Notes: a model not told the origin generated them from the sequence alone. Counted from the stretch's first letter, positions 38,615 to 46,649 are shown. The stretch: 50,708 bases of DNA from a virus (IMGVR_UViG_3300021079_000013:1-50708); one strand, 5' to 3'. Program-made: numbers and translations.

Positions 38615-38860
38615 TTATGCGTTCTTTAATCTTGGTTCCCAATAACTTCTATTCATCCACATGAACTGATAGAACTCACGGAACATTCTTAATGTGATGT
38701 CTTTAACATCACCTTCCAACTTACCTCTTTTAATTTCTTTTTGAACTCTATCAATAAGTTTATCTTCAAATTGTTTCATAGTGCTGCTACCCATAAAGTT
38801 TTTAATTTCTTTACGAACAACTACTTCCATTTCTTTAACTTCTGAACTTGTTAGTGCCAT
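38615..38860 (-). CDS. Hypothetical helical protein, 81 aa
   Basis: An all-helical protein (MALTSSEVKEMEVVVRKEIK..., ending QFMWMNRSYWEPRLKNA) with a Trp/Tyr-rich C-terminus. It looks like a conserved small phage structural-module protein. It is separated from both neighbours by 1 nt or less, in the middle of the 41643-37906 late unit. Confidence 0.75.
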   Translation of the reverse strand: MALTSSEVKEMEVVVRKEIKNFMGSSTMKQFEDKLIDRVQKEIKRGKLEGDVKDITLRMFREFYQFMWMNRSYWEPRLKNA

Positions 38861-38861
38861 T

Positions 38862-39488
38862 TTATTTTTTCAATTTAATTTTCCAATACATTCCACCTTG
38901 TACTGAAATTCCTTTGTTATTATTTATTCCGGCTCCTAAGTTATATATTTTATCTGTTTTTGTTTTTAACAAAAGTGATGGTCCAAAACAATTAAAGAGT
39001 CCTGTGTTATCAACACCTAAATTACCACCAACATAAACTTGATTTCTTAGTTTTTCTTTTAAGATTGTTGTATCTCTAATAATTATTTGATTAACTTTTG
39101 CGTTATAACTTCTTCCAAAAATATTATTTTTTTGTATTGTATCTATAATAGAAACATACCCCATCTTATCTTTTAAATTTAAAGTGTCTTTAAATATGTT
39201 TTGGGCAAAATAATCTTTCAATATTGCACTTGTATCAACATTTTGAAGGACAGGAACATATATTGTTGTATCATGATATATGTCTTTACCTTTCTTCATA
39301 ACAGCAAACGATTTTGGAACGTATTGAGTATCTATTACTTTTTTAACAACTTCATATGGTTTTCCACCAACATAAACTGTTTCACCAGGTTTTGGAGATG
39401 GTGTACAAGTTCTCATTAATAGTATCACTATTACTAATACCACAATAATAATTGTTTTAAAATCTATTTTATTAATCATTTGTTTCAC
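38862..39488 (-). CDS. Membrane-anchored protein with beta-rich C-terminus
   Basis: This 208-aa protein has one N-terminal transmembrane helix (TIIIVVLVIVILLMRTC, about residues 11-27), then a Pro-containing linker, a helical middle and a C-terminal beta-rich part (VYVGGNLGVDNTGLF and ISVQGGMYWKIKLKK) like outer-membrane strands. A protein linking inner and outer membranes would fit the role of a spanin, but Bacteroidetes phage spanins are poorly known and this is a guess. It lies two genes after the amidase. Confidence 0.65.
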   Translation of the reverse strand: MKQMINKIDFKTIIIVVLVIVILLMRTCTPSPKPGETVYVGGKPYEVVKKVIDTQYVPKSFAVMKKGKDIYHDTTIYVPVLQNVDTSAILKDYFAQNIFKDTLNLKDKMGYVSIIDTIQKNNIFGRSYNAKVNQIIIRDTTILKEKLRNQVYVGGNLGVDNTGLFNCFGPSLLLKTKTDKIYNLGAGINNNKGISVQGGMYWKIKLKK

Positions 39489-40071
39489 CTGTTTTTTTCC
39501 TACTAGCTAAAATTCTAGACCATTTTGATTTAAATTTCTGATAGTATTGTTGAAGTTTATTTATTAAATCTAAAAAGTCTTCATCAACTTTTAACATATC
39601 TCCATTAATATAAGTCCCACTATTTTCACCTATTGTGAATGTAAAATCAATATCTTTATCTATAATTTTACCAGACCAATCAACATTATTTGAATATACA
39701 TTTAAGGTATTAAAATCAACAAGGTCGGAAACTTCTTCAACAAATTCATCCATAGTTTCTTGGAACGCCAATTTATCATCTGTAGTGATATCTGTGTCAG
39801 TTTTATTTTTACCATGAAGGGCTAATATACCACCTGATATTCTATATCTTTGTGTTTTATCTTTAACAGAAGACACTTCTTCTTTATCATCACCATCTTC
39901 ACGAGCAGTCTCATACTCTTGGTTATCTTGACCAGTATCTTGGTCAATTTTCTTTTCAATATCCATTGCAATGTTTGGTGGAGCTTCATCTGTGGTTTGT
40001 TCCATCAACATTCTTGATTTCTTTAAAAGAGTTTTTATCTCATCGTATCTTTCATTGTGCAAGTTGCTCAT
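39472..40071 (-). CDS. Probable virion protein with possible capsid-targeting start, 199 aa
   Basis: The N-terminus MSNLHNERYDEIKTLLKKSR continues to MLMEQ, an LME tripeptide of the [LI]xE type. A disordered acidic segment follows, then a globular part with beta strands (DFNTLNVYSNNVDW, IDFTFTIGENSGTY) and a final helix. No family recognised. It overlaps the amidase gene by 20 nt and the 38862 gene by 17 nt, in the late unit. Confidence 0.65.
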   Translation of the reverse strand: MSNLHNERYDEIKTLLKKSRMLMEQTTDEAPPNIAMDIEKKIDQDTGQDNQEYETAREDGDDKEEVSSVKDKTQRYRISGGILALHGKNKTDTDITTDDKLAFQETMDEFVEEVSDLVDFNTLNVYSNNVDWSGKIIDKDIDFTFTIGENSGTYINGDMLKVDEDFLDLINKLQQYYQKFKSKWSRILASRKKTGETND

Positions 40072-40660
40072 ATTCTATAAATTTTGTAAACATTTCAAAA
40101 TTGAAGGAAGGATTTAAGTCTGTGTAAGATGTATCAAAATTGCTTTTAGATACTATTCCACCGAATTGGTCTATACCCTCAACCTTGGTATTATGACCTA
40201 TAAATCTTCTTTCTAAGTTTAGAGATTCAATTAATTCATTACACAATTCAGCAGTTGCTTCAAGTTGACTTGTTGTGTAAGGTTGCCAAAAAAAGAAATC
40301 TCTCCACCTTTTTTCGTAAACCTGTTCATTATAAATACTCCCATTCCAGCTAATATGATAGTTGGTAAGTGGTTTCTTTTCCAACCATCCCAAGTTCTCC
40401 AAACTGATAATAACAGAATTTCTATTAATGTTCTCTTCAGGGAAATAGTTTGAATAAGAATTATCATCAAGTAACTTCAATACTTTACCTCTTGAGGTTA
40501 CAACATAATTAGGAATCTTATCATACTTGCCATTATACCTAAATTTAAGGGAGGTCAAGTATTCCTCAACCTCCCTTGATGTATGACATAGGATTATTTG
40601 TTTCTTCTTTTTTTGCTTCCCTACGGAGTTAAATTTTCCATATCTTTCAATATTAAGCAT
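40052..40660 (-). CDS. N-acetylmuramoyl-L-alanine amidase-like protein (Amidase_2 fold), candidate endolysin
   Basis: This 202-aa protein fits the amidase_2/T7-lysozyme-like fold. ILCHTS near residue 24 gives the first His ligand. VTSRGKVLKL and SVIISLENLG match the central strands. YTTSQLEATAELCNELI matches the helix following the substrate cleft, and FIGHNTKVEG followed by FGG gives the second His and the G-rich end. The family cuts the amide between N-acetylmuramic acid and the stem peptide and needs zinc. The third ligand is uncertain. Flanking membrane proteins suggest a lysis cassette. Confidence 0.72.
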   Translation of the reverse strand: MLNIERYGKFNSVGKQKKKKQIILCHTSREVEEYLTSLKFRYNGKYDKIPNYVVTSRGKVLKLLDDNSYSNYFPEENINRNSVIISLENLGWLEKKPLTNYHISWNGSIYNEQVYEKRWRDFFFWQPYTTSQLEATAELCNELIESLNLERRFIGHNTKVEGIDQFGGIVSKSNFDTSYTDLNPSFNFEMFTKFIEYEQLAQ

Positions 40661-41360
40661 CTCTTCTAGCGTAAGTAAGTATTTTTTTCTCAGGTTTTAT
40701 TTCTTCGGGGACTTCTTGCATCTCAACCAAAGATCCAAATTTTTTCTCGTTGATTTTATTTAACTCATTTTCAAGAATTCTTAATTGTTCTTCACTTGGG
40801 TTAAGTTTTTCTTCAACAAATTCGGATTCTTTTTTTCCTGCCTCAGTACTTAATAAATCAATATTAATATCTTTTGGTAATAATTCACTATTCTTTTTAT
40901 CTTCTTCTTCAAATTTCACCAACATATGTAGGAAAGATAAAGAGATGATTGGTAACATACCTCCAGCAAATAATGCCAAAAATCTTTTATGACCAACAGG
41001 ATCACCTGAATCAACACCCAAGAAACTAACAATGGGGTCAACCATATCAACCCAGTCTTTAAAGGATTGACTATTCACATCAATATATTGATAAGCAAAA
41101 AATATGTTACCAATAAATTGAATTAGAGTTACAATTCCAAATGGGAAATATACTTTTCTACCCATTCTAGCAGAAATAGCAGCCAATGCCGACAATGCAG
41201 CAATTTCAATTCCAACTGATAGATATATCGCCCAACTAAATGGGTTAGATATTCCATACCATTTTGTTACGTGCGAAATTGATACGAACGCAACAGTTAA
41301 TATTGGAACCAAAAAAGAAATATAGATTATCGTTTTAAAGTTTCTTTGAAACCAATTCAT
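40653..41360 (-). CDS. Polytopic membrane protein with charged cytoplasmic tail
   Basis: This 235-aa protein has four hydrophobic spans: about residues 10-28, 43-62, 74-92 and 123-141 (TIIYISFLVPILTVAFVSI, IYLSVGIEIAALSALAAI, FGIVTLIQFIGNIFFAY, FLALFAGGMLPIISLSFLH). A long charged C-terminal helix follows. Topology is compatible with a large holin or membrane protein of the lysis region, since it overlaps the amidase start by 8 nt. It is much longer than classical holins because of the tail. Function unproven. Confidence 0.65.
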   Translation of the reverse strand: MNWFQRNFKTIIYISFLVPILTVAFVSISHVTKWYGISNPFSWAIYLSVGIEIAALSALAAISARMGRKVYFPFGIVTLIQFIGNIFFAYQYIDVNSQSFKDWVDMVDPIVSFLGVDSGDPVGHKRFLALFAGGMLPIISLSFLHMLVKFEEEDKKNSELLPKDINIDLLSTEAGKKESEFVEEKLNPSEEQLRILENELNKINEKKFGSLVEMQEVPEEIKPEKKILTYARRDA

Positions 41361-41361
41361 C

Positions 41362-41643
41362 TTATTTTTTATTTAATTTTTTTATTTCCTCTTCAATTTC
41401 CGTTTGTCTTCTAACATCCAATAATTTTCTGTCAGTAGCTTGAATCATTCTTTTTTCAGATTCCAAACCAGAAATTTTAAGTTCTCTATCCAACTCTCCT
41501 TTTGTATAAGTTGAATCTTTGATTGCAGCAATCTCTTTTTTAATTTTAGATAATTCTCTTGAATCACCACATCCTTTAAAGAACGTTAATAGGGCAATAA
41601 CCAACACAATAACTGTGAAGTTGTTTTCTATAAATTTTTTCAT
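41362..41643 (-). CDS. Small membrane protein with coiled-coil tail (i-spanin-like)
   Basis: This 93-aa protein has one N-terminal transmembrane helix (FTVIVLVIALLTFFKGC) followed by an extended, Lys/Glu-rich coiled coil of about 65 residues. That is the topology of an inner-membrane spanin subunit or of an Rz-like protein. It sits first in the amidase cluster. Assignment is by topology and context only. Confidence 0.6.
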   Translation of the reverse strand: MKKFIENNFTVIVLVIALLTFFKGCGDSRELSKIKKEIAAIKDSTYTKGELDRELKISGLESEKRMIQATDRKLLDVRRQTEIEEEIKKLNKK

Positions 41644-41672
41644 AATAATAATAGTTTTAATTCACCAAATAT

Positions 41673-41701
41673 AAAAGGTGTATTACATAAATACACCCTT
41701 T
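41673..41701 (-). terminator. Intrinsic terminator after the sigma-factor gene
   Basis: AAAGGGTGTATT pairs with AATACACCTTTT around TATG, followed by ATATTT on the minus strand. The loop side contains a TATTTATG stretch similar to the late-promoter element. Confidence 0.75.
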
Positions 41702-41709
41702 AAACGATT

Positions 41710-42507
41710 TTACATATAATCAAACAACGAACTTGTTTCATTTCGCAATTTTCTTAACGCTTTTTCCTTAATCTGTCTCACACGTTCCTTTGTTAAATCA
41801 AAGTCATTTCCAATATCTTCAAGGGTTCTTGTTGAACCAGAAAGACCAAAATAATCTTCCACAATAATTCTTTCCCTCTCATCCAATACATCCAACATAC
41901 ATATTAACATATCTTTCAATGTTTGTTCTGTGGTCATATTGGCATCAGCCAAATCAGCATTGGGATTATTCAATATATCCATCAAAGTATCACCATCCTC
42001 ATTTAAAGGTGAATCCAAATTAACCGTATATGGAAGATTAACAAACTTTTCTGGTAGCTCAACACCAGCATTATCCAATTCCTTCTTGGCCTTATGCAAT
42101 TCTTGAACCACATTCACGGGCAAACGAATGGTTCTCGCATTCTCATTTAAAGATTGAAGAATGGATTGTCTAACCCACCAAACAGCATAAGATATAAACC
42201 TTAATTTCTTTGACCAATCAAAATTTTCAATGGCCTTCATCAACCCATAGTTACCCTCAGCAATCAAGTCAGGAAAATCCAATCCTTGGTTTTGGTATTG
42301 CTTACTTACGGTAATCACAAAACGCAAATTACCCTCCAAAATTTCTTTTTTAATGTCCGCCTTTTCATTATCTGTTATGTTATCAGATAACATTCTCTCA
42401 GATAATTCTCTCTCCCTCTCAGGAGTCATGACAGTTAGTTTTCTAATGTCTTTTAAATAACTTGCAATTTCTTCTTGGTTGATTGGTATTACTGCTTTTT
42501 CTTTCAT
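41710..42507 (-). CDS. RNA polymerase sigma-70 family factor
   Basis: This 265-aa sigma factor retains regions 1.2 to 4. ISYAVWWVRQSILQSLNENA is region 2.4 (recognition of the -10 element). LRFVITVSKQYQNQGLDFPD is region 2.1-2.2. Region 3 spans about residues 140-185. Region 4.2 is TLEDIGNDFDLTKERVRQIK, with a helix-turn-helix for -35 contacts. It resembles host RpoD in the core but is shorter, with no region 1.1. A phage sigma factor redirects host RNA polymerase, most likely to the TATTTATA late-promoter candidates here. It is the second gene of a two-gene unit and is followed by a terminator. Confidence 0.93.
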   Translation of the reverse strand: MKEKAVIPINQEEIASYLKDIRKLTVMTPERERELSERMLSDNITDNEKADIKKEILEGNLRFVITVSKQYQNQGLDFPDLIAEGNYGLMKAIENFDWSKKLRFISYAVWWVRQSILQSLNENARTIRLPVNVVQELHKAKKELDNAGVELPEKFVNLPYTVNLDSPLNEDGDTLMDILNNPNADLADANMTTEQTLKDMLICMLDVLDERERIIVEDYFGLSGSTRTLEDIGNDFDLTKERVRQIKEKALRKLRNETSSLFDYM

Positions 42508-42509
42508 AA

Positions 42510-43031
42510 TTAAATTTTACTATATGTGTCTAATGTGTCTTTTTCAAATTGAGTTAGAGAATCCATTCCATTATTCGCAATCTTATCCAAGATATAATCC
42601 AACGATGGTTTCTTAACCTTTTCTTTAACCTGATTCAAAAGTAATGCCACAAAATCATCATCATCTTCATCATCTTCCATAAAATCAGAATTGTTTTTGA
42701 TATGACTCATGTTTATATTAATAGATACATCCTCACTCTCATTTTCCAAATCAAATAAATGTTCTTTCAGGTCTTTTGGCATACAAACTGACACATTGTC
42801 AGTATATTCCGATAATATAAAACAATCAACAATACCAAATAAACTTCCTTGTACATAATCATGTATCTCTTCCTGACTTACCTCAGATGCAAAGTGAAAT
42901 ATTAACGCTCCATTAGATGATTGGAACTTAAGGTGGGCAGAATCGACAATTGGGGTCAGGGTCAAAGCAATATCCTTACAAATATTCTCATCCTGAAAAT
43001 CACCTATAATGGTCAATAAAAATTTAGTCAT
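42510..43031 (-). CDS. Hypothetical protein, 173 aa, with C-terminal DUF6576-like motif
   Basis: Starts MTKFLLTIIGDFQDENICKD, with a beta/alpha core, an acidic linker (EDDEDDDDF) and a C-terminal segment LDYILDKIANNGMDSLTQFE then KDTLDTYSK. The last part matches the short LDxILDKIxxxGxxSLTxxE motif found at the C-terminus of some Bacteroidetes proteins (including rhomboid-like ones). It sits directly upstream of the sigma factor (2-nt gap), so the two are co-expressed. A TATTTATT element lies 15 nt upstream. Confidence 0.75.
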   Translation of the reverse strand: MTKFLLTIIGDFQDENICKDIALTLTPIVDSAHLKFQSSNGALIFHFASEVSQEEIHDYVQGSLFGIVDCFILSEYTDNVSVCMPKDLKEHLFDLENESEDVSININMSHIKNNSDFMEDDEDDDDFVALLLNQVKEKVKKPSLDYILDKIANNGMDSLTQFEKDTLDTYSKI

Positions 43032-43046
43032 ACTTTTTTTAATTTT

Positions 43047-43054
43047 AATAAATA
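43047..43054 (-). promoter_or_regulatory. TATTTATT element before the sigma-factor unit
   Basis: TATTTATT 15 nt before the 43031 start. If this element is a phage-sigma promoter, the sigma gene would be autoregulated. Confidence 0.4.
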
Positions 43055-43058
43055 TAGA

Positions 43059-43547
43059 TTAATAAATTATGTTTTCAAAATATACTTTTCCTTTTGCTCC
43101 TGAATGTTGTTCATACCACTTTCCTTCTTTGTCCAACCACACATAAGGATTAGTTGGATCTTCAGTCCACCCATATTGATTATAAAAATCAGGTTCCTTC
43201 TTTAATAAATTTGCACGATGTGAAGAATGGAATCTTTCATTACCAAACCACTCAGGATAAAATACCGATTCATCGATAACCTCCTTGTTCATCGTATTCT
43301 TGAATCCACGTTTAACCCACTCATCAATACTTGCATTCAAGTACATCTTAAGCAATGGTACGTGTTTTCTCCACATTGTGGTTGCTGGATGATTAACCCA
43401 ACCCTTATAAGGTGTACCATCCAACTTTGGTCTACCAAGTATTGCATTTATAATTTGAAAGGTCTCAACTCTTTGTTTTCCCAAACGCTTGTTGTCAAGG
43501 ACCCTTAATGATTCAGTTATGTCTGAATATGGTAAGAATGTTTGCAT
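43059..43547 (-). CDS. Pyrimidine-dimer DNA glycosylase-like protein
   Basis: This 162-aa protein matches the widespread MQTFLPYxD family, related to T4 endonuclease V-type pyrimidine-dimer glycosylases. It starts MQTFLPYSDITESLRVLDNK, continues RLGKQRVETFQI and GWVNHPATTMWRKH, and ends in a basic domain. Such enzymes excise UV photoproducts and nick DNA via an imine intermediate. The canonical start places the ATG only 4 nt after a -7 box (43552-43559), so the mRNA is leaderless. Confidence 0.85.
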   Translation of the reverse strand: MQTFLPYSDITESLRVLDNKRLGKQRVETFQIINAILGRPKLDGTPYKGWVNHPATTMWRKHVPLLKMYLNASIDEWVKRGFKNTMNKEVIDESVFYPEWFGNERFHSSHRANLLKKEPDFYNQYGWTEDPTNPYVWLDKEGKWYEQHSGAKGKVYFENIIY

Positions 43548-43551
43548 AACA

Positions 43552-43582
43552 CAAAGATATGGATAATTAATTTAATTACAAA
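43552..43582 (-). promoter_or_regulatory. Leaderless-type promoter for the glycosylase gene
   Basis: TTTG (43579-43582), 19-nt spacer, TATCTTTG (43552-43559), 4 nt, ATG. Confidence 0.85.
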
Positions 43583-43590
43583 ATAAAAAA

Positions 43591-43610
43591 CCCCCACTAA
43601 AGGGTGGGGG
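43591..43610 (-). terminator. Intrinsic terminator between DUF262 and glycosylase genes
   Basis: CCCCCAC-CCTTTA-GTGGGGG followed by TTTTTT on the minus strand, leading directly into the -33 box at 43579. Confidence 0.9.
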
Positions 43611-43622
43611 GTTACTTATCTA

Positions 43623-45128
43623 TTAAAATTTAGTATCCAAAAGATTAATTAACTTAGAAATTTTTTCTCTGAAATCTTTTCCAAGAGTTCCATTATTTTT
43701 ATTCAACATTACAACATCTTGAATTATTTGATAATTTACTGAATCAAAATAATCTTCTTGTAATCCATATTTCATGACAGGAGACTCTTCACCGTTAATG
43801 AATGAATTCAAATCTTTTTTACTTGCGGTTGAGAGAAGTGAAAGATAGTCAAATAATCTTTGGGTAAATCTAAAGAAGGTATTATTTGGGCCCCCTTCAC
43901 TAAAATATTTACCCATTAACTTATTGTCTGATGTAATCTTACCGAATAAAACTCTCAAACTACAAAGTAGAATTAAATGAGATATTTTTTTTCCACCACC
44001 TATTAATTCTTCAGGTACTTTGATAAATTTATCTTCCCCGTTGACAACAAATTTTTGTGATAAGGTTTTTCTCAAAGTCATGGTCATAAAATCCATAAAC
44101 CTTTCATTATCAACATTCAATTCGTCTATTTTATTATCAATAATCAAATCTTGAATTGTTTTTGTTTTTGGTGCCCAATCAACAAAATAATTTCCATTTT
44201 TATTTTTTTCAAACATAGATAAACATTTGATAATCGAAAACGCAAATTCTCTTTGTTCTTTACTCTCAATTAATGAATTTTCAACATCAATATTTAACGC
44301 AGTCAATAATGGATGTTGTGTCTGAACAAACTTCCTTGATAAAATAACAATATCATTAGTTTGTCCATAAACAGTGTCCTCGGGTTTCGCTTGAGCAACT
44401 TGAGAATTTAATTTACCAAATTTCTTTGTTATTTGGTTTTTAGCAATTTCTTCATTGTAGTCAGGATGACCCAATTGAATTGGTTTATCCGTTTTAATAT
44501 TTCTAAATTTCACGTCAGTGATTTTAGCAATATCGAAAGGAGTACCCATAATTGAATCTTGAAGTCTACTTGGAAGTATTCCGAATTTTACATCAGGTAT
44601 TGATTTGTTCTGTGCTAATTGTTTTTTTAAAGAATTACATTTAACACTATCTTGAGAGGGAAATTCTAACAAGTATGAATAGTATCTAGCCCAAAAACTA
44701 GCGGCATACTTTCCATTTAACTTGAGCTTGCTGAGAACAAAATCTCTCATAATTTCTATTCTCTGTTTACCGTCAACTACTTCGAAGTTTTCACGAGTAC
44801 CTGGTTTTTTGTATACTACTATTCTACCAACACGTTCACCCATCAAAATATCATTAAGTATTTTTTTCTTTGTTTCAAGTGGGTGTTGGTCTTTAAGTCT
44901 TTGGTAATCCACATCAGCATCATACTTGTTATTTTTTCCATAGTTTGAGTGGATTTCTTGATAGGAGTGACTCGATGTACCAGCTTCTTCCAAATAAACC
45001 TGATAAATTTCACCTGAGGGTGCTTTGTATAGTGAACTATTTTGTTCTACTAAATTTTTGAAGATTTGTTCTTCTTGTGTGAGTACATTTTCTTGAGTTT
45101 GTACGAACTCATCATTTTGATTTTTCAT
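43623..45128 (-). CDS. DUF262/ParB-like nuclease-domain protein
   Basis: This 501-aa protein (start at ATG 45128; a GTG at 45158 is less likely) contains VVDGKQRIEIMRDFVLSKL near residue 115, the signature of DUF262, a ParB/Srx-fold NTPase-nuclease domain also found in the type IV restriction enzyme GmrSD. The rest is helical. The partner DUF1524 (HNH) domain of GmrSD was not seen, so this is a stand-alone member, as is common in phages. It could take part in DNA metabolism or exclusion of other phages. It has its own promoter and a structured leader. Confidence 0.78.
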   Translation of the reverse strand: MKNQNDEFVQTQENVLTQEEQIFKNLVEQNSSLYKAPSGEIYQVYLEEAGTSSHSYQEIHSNYGKNNKYDADVDYQRLKDQHPLETKKKILNDILMGERVGRIVVYKKPGTRENFEVVDGKQRIEIMRDFVLSKLKLNGKYAASFWARYYSYLLEFPSQDSVKCNSLKKQLAQNKSIPDVKFGILPSRLQDSIMGTPFDIAKITDVKFRNIKTDKPIQLGHPDYNEEIAKNQITKKFGKLNSQVAQAKPEDTVYGQTNDIVILSRKFVQTQHPLLTALNIDVENSLIESKEQREFAFSIIKCLSMFEKNKNGNYFVDWAPKTKTIQDLIIDNKIDELNVDNERFMDFMTMTLRKTLSQKFVVNGEDKFIKVPEELIGGGKKISHLILLCSLRVLFGKITSDNKLMGKYFSEGGPNNTFFRFTQRLFDYLSLLSTASKKDLNSFINGEESPVMKYGLQEDYFDSVNYQIIQDVVMLNKNNGTLGKDFREKISKLINLLDTKF

Positions 45129-45214
45129 TTTTTTATTTTTTTTGACTACATTATACACTGTATTTATATCCGTTTCCGATATAATAGTGTTTTGTTTTTT
45201 TACTTCAGTTTTAA

Positions 45215-45246
45215 GACCTCAGATGGTAAAACTAATACCGATGGTC
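45215..45246 (-). promoter_or_regulatory. Hairpin in the 5' leader of the DUF262 gene
   Basis: GACC pairs with GGTC, enclosing GGTA/TACC. The leader between the predicted transcription start (about 45265) and the ATG is about 140 nt, the longest in the window, so it may be regulatory. Confidence 0.4.
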
Positions 45247-45267
45247 TTTTTGTATTCGAATACTTTA

Positions 45268-45299
45268 CAAAGATAGAATTAAAAATTCGTAATGACAAG
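45268..45299 (-). promoter_or_regulatory. Bacteroidetes-type promoter for the DUF262 gene
   Basis: CTTG (45296-45299; TTG core), 20-nt spacer, TATCTTTG (45268-45275). Confidence 0.8.
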
Positions 45300-45317
45300 T
45301 TTTTTCAAAATAAAAAA

Positions 45318-45336
45318 CCCCACTTTATGGGTGGGA
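45318..45336 (-). terminator. Intrinsic terminator after the methyltransferase gene at 45343
   Basis: TCCCAC-CCATAAA-GTGGGG followed by TTTTTTATTTT on the minus strand. Confidence 0.85.
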
Positions 45337-45342
45337 GTTTTA

Positions 45343-46158
45343 TTATTCTTTGACTTCAAGTCTCTTGACACATATGTCATGATATTCTTTAGAAATTTCA
45401 CTACCGAGATAAGACCTTTCAGTTTGAATTGCCGCTCGTGCCGTAGTTCCACTACCCATAAAAGGGTCAAAAACTAAATCACCAGGGTTAGTCCAACTAA
45501 TAATATGGTCTTTAACCAATTGTGTTGGAAATATTGCAGGGTGTTGATAAGCTATTTCATCCTCCTGACCGTTCTTAGATGTTTTAAATGTCCATACATT
45601 ATATCTCTGACCATACTCTTCAATAATTTTTTTCTTTCTCTCCACCATAGTTCCATCCACCTGTCGAGAAGTATTCTTACCCCAACTACCGACTTGACCA
45701 CCATAAACATTCTTTCTGTCTTTAATAGAATTAAATGTCTTTGGTTTACCTTTAGATAAAACAAACATGTATTCAAAAATTTGATGGTATCTATTTGAAG
45801 ATGGGTTTGAAAAATTATTCTTCATGTAAATCATCGTATCATGGATGTTAAACCCAATCTCTTTGAGGTATAATGCTTGTCTGAACGATGTTCCTGTCTC
45901 ACTTCCTTTCTCCGTTCCGTCTCCGACAACCCATACAACAATCCCTCCTTCTTTAGTTGTTCTATGTAATTCTCTCGCAATTTTTTCAAAATCAAAAGAA
46001 TATCCATTAAACTCAGTTTTCTTACCTGAGATATGATTATTGTATGTTCTTAAATCATCGTAGGGAGGTGATGTCACAGTTAGGTCAATAGTATTGTCAG
46101 GTACTTTAGATAGTGTTATCAGACAGTCCTCATTGTATATTTTATTTATTGGAATCAT
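45343..46158 (-). CDS. DNA methyltransferase (TSPPY class), partner of the 46142-46594 gene
   Basis: The start at 46158 (MIPINKIYNEDCLITL) is preferred because the longer frame begins with TTG; it overlaps the upstream stop by 17 nt. TSPPYDDLRTY near residue 32 is motif IV, DPFMGSGTTARAA near residue 237 is motif I, and an AdoMet-binding turn precedes the end. The order is beta-class amino-methyltransferase (N4-cytosine or N6-adenine). It directly follows a restriction-endonuclease-like gene, suggesting a type II system. Confidence 0.9.
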   Translation of the reverse strand: MIPINKIYNEDCLITLSKVPDNTIDLTVTSPPYDDLRTYNNHISGKKTEFNGYSFDFEKIARELHRTTKEGGIVVWVVGDGTEKGSETGTSFRQALYLKEIGFNIHDTMIYMKNNFSNPSSNRYHQIFEYMFVLSKGKPKTFNSIKDRKNVYGGQVGSWGKNTSRQVDGTMVERKKKIIEEYGQRYNVWTFKTSKNGQEDEIAYQHPAIFPTQLVKDHIISWTNPGDLVFDPFMGSGTTARAAIQTERSYLGSEISKEYHDICVKRLEVKE

Positions 46159-46594
46159 AAATTTCGTAAAATTTTTGAGCTCTGATTGACTTATTTTTGC
46201 CAATAGGTAATTTATCTAATTCGTCTTTTTCAACCTCAATCATATCCACATTTCCATTTTTGAGGTCTCTCAAGTCTAATAATAAGTAATTATCTAAAGA
46301 ATTCAACTTTTGTTTAAATCCTTCTTCTGTAACACTTCTACCATACCCCACTTCTTTTGATGACGCAAAACTTACTTGATTTGTTATTGAACGAACCTCA
46401 ACTCTTTTTCCTTTAATATCATTAACGTCAAATGGAGAATTTTCATTTTGTCTTTTTCCATCAACCCAAAATTCACCTACTCTTCCCATAATTCTACCAT
46501 CATTGAGAAAATCAAATGCTTGATTAATACCCGTAAATCCAAAAGCTTCTGCTAACTTTTTTAAATTAACTTTTTTTGTTTTTATTTTTTTCAT
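46142..46594 (-). CDS. PD-(D/E)xK-type restriction endonuclease-like protein
   Basis: The start at 46594 (MKKIKTKKVNLKKLAEAFG) is chosen because the longer frame starts with GTG in the terminator. This ATG lies 4 nt after a -7 box (TACATTTG, 46599-46606). Residues about 55-70 read SPFDVNDIKGKRVEVRSI, a PD-(D/E)xK-like arrangement (Asp, then Glu-Val-Arg), followed later by DNYLLLDLRD. The 150-aa size suits a small type II endonuclease. The match is by pattern, not by family. Confidence 0.5.
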   Translation of the reverse strand: MKKIKTKKVNLKKLAEAFGFTGINQAFDFLNDGRIMGRVGEFWVDGKRQNENSPFDVNDIKGKRVEVRSITNQVSFASSKEVGYGRSVTEEGFKQKLNSLDNYLLLDLRDLKNGNVDMIEVEKDELDKLPIGKNKSIRAQKFYEIYDSNK

Positions 46595-46598
46595 ATAA

Positions 46599-46606
46599 CA
46601 AATGTA
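46599..46606 (-). promoter_or_regulatory. -7 element of the endonuclease-like gene (leaderless)
   Basis: TACATTTG followed by 4 nt and the ATG. The -33 region at 20-nt spacing is only T-rich (terminator tract), so this promoter is weaker than the others. Confidence 0.5.
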
Positions 46607-46630
46607 ACAAAAAATATTTGAAATAAAAAA

Positions 46631-46649
46631 CCCCACTTTAATGGTGGGG
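46631..46649 (-). terminator. Intrinsic terminator after the DUF723-type gene
   Basis: CCCCAC-CATTAAA-GTGGGG followed by TTTTTTATTT on the minus strand. Confidence 0.9.

Noticed and set aside
46595-46636. Start at 46636 for the endonuclease-like gene.
   Set aside because: It uses GTG inside a terminator hairpin and spans the -7 box; ATG 46594 is correctly placed.
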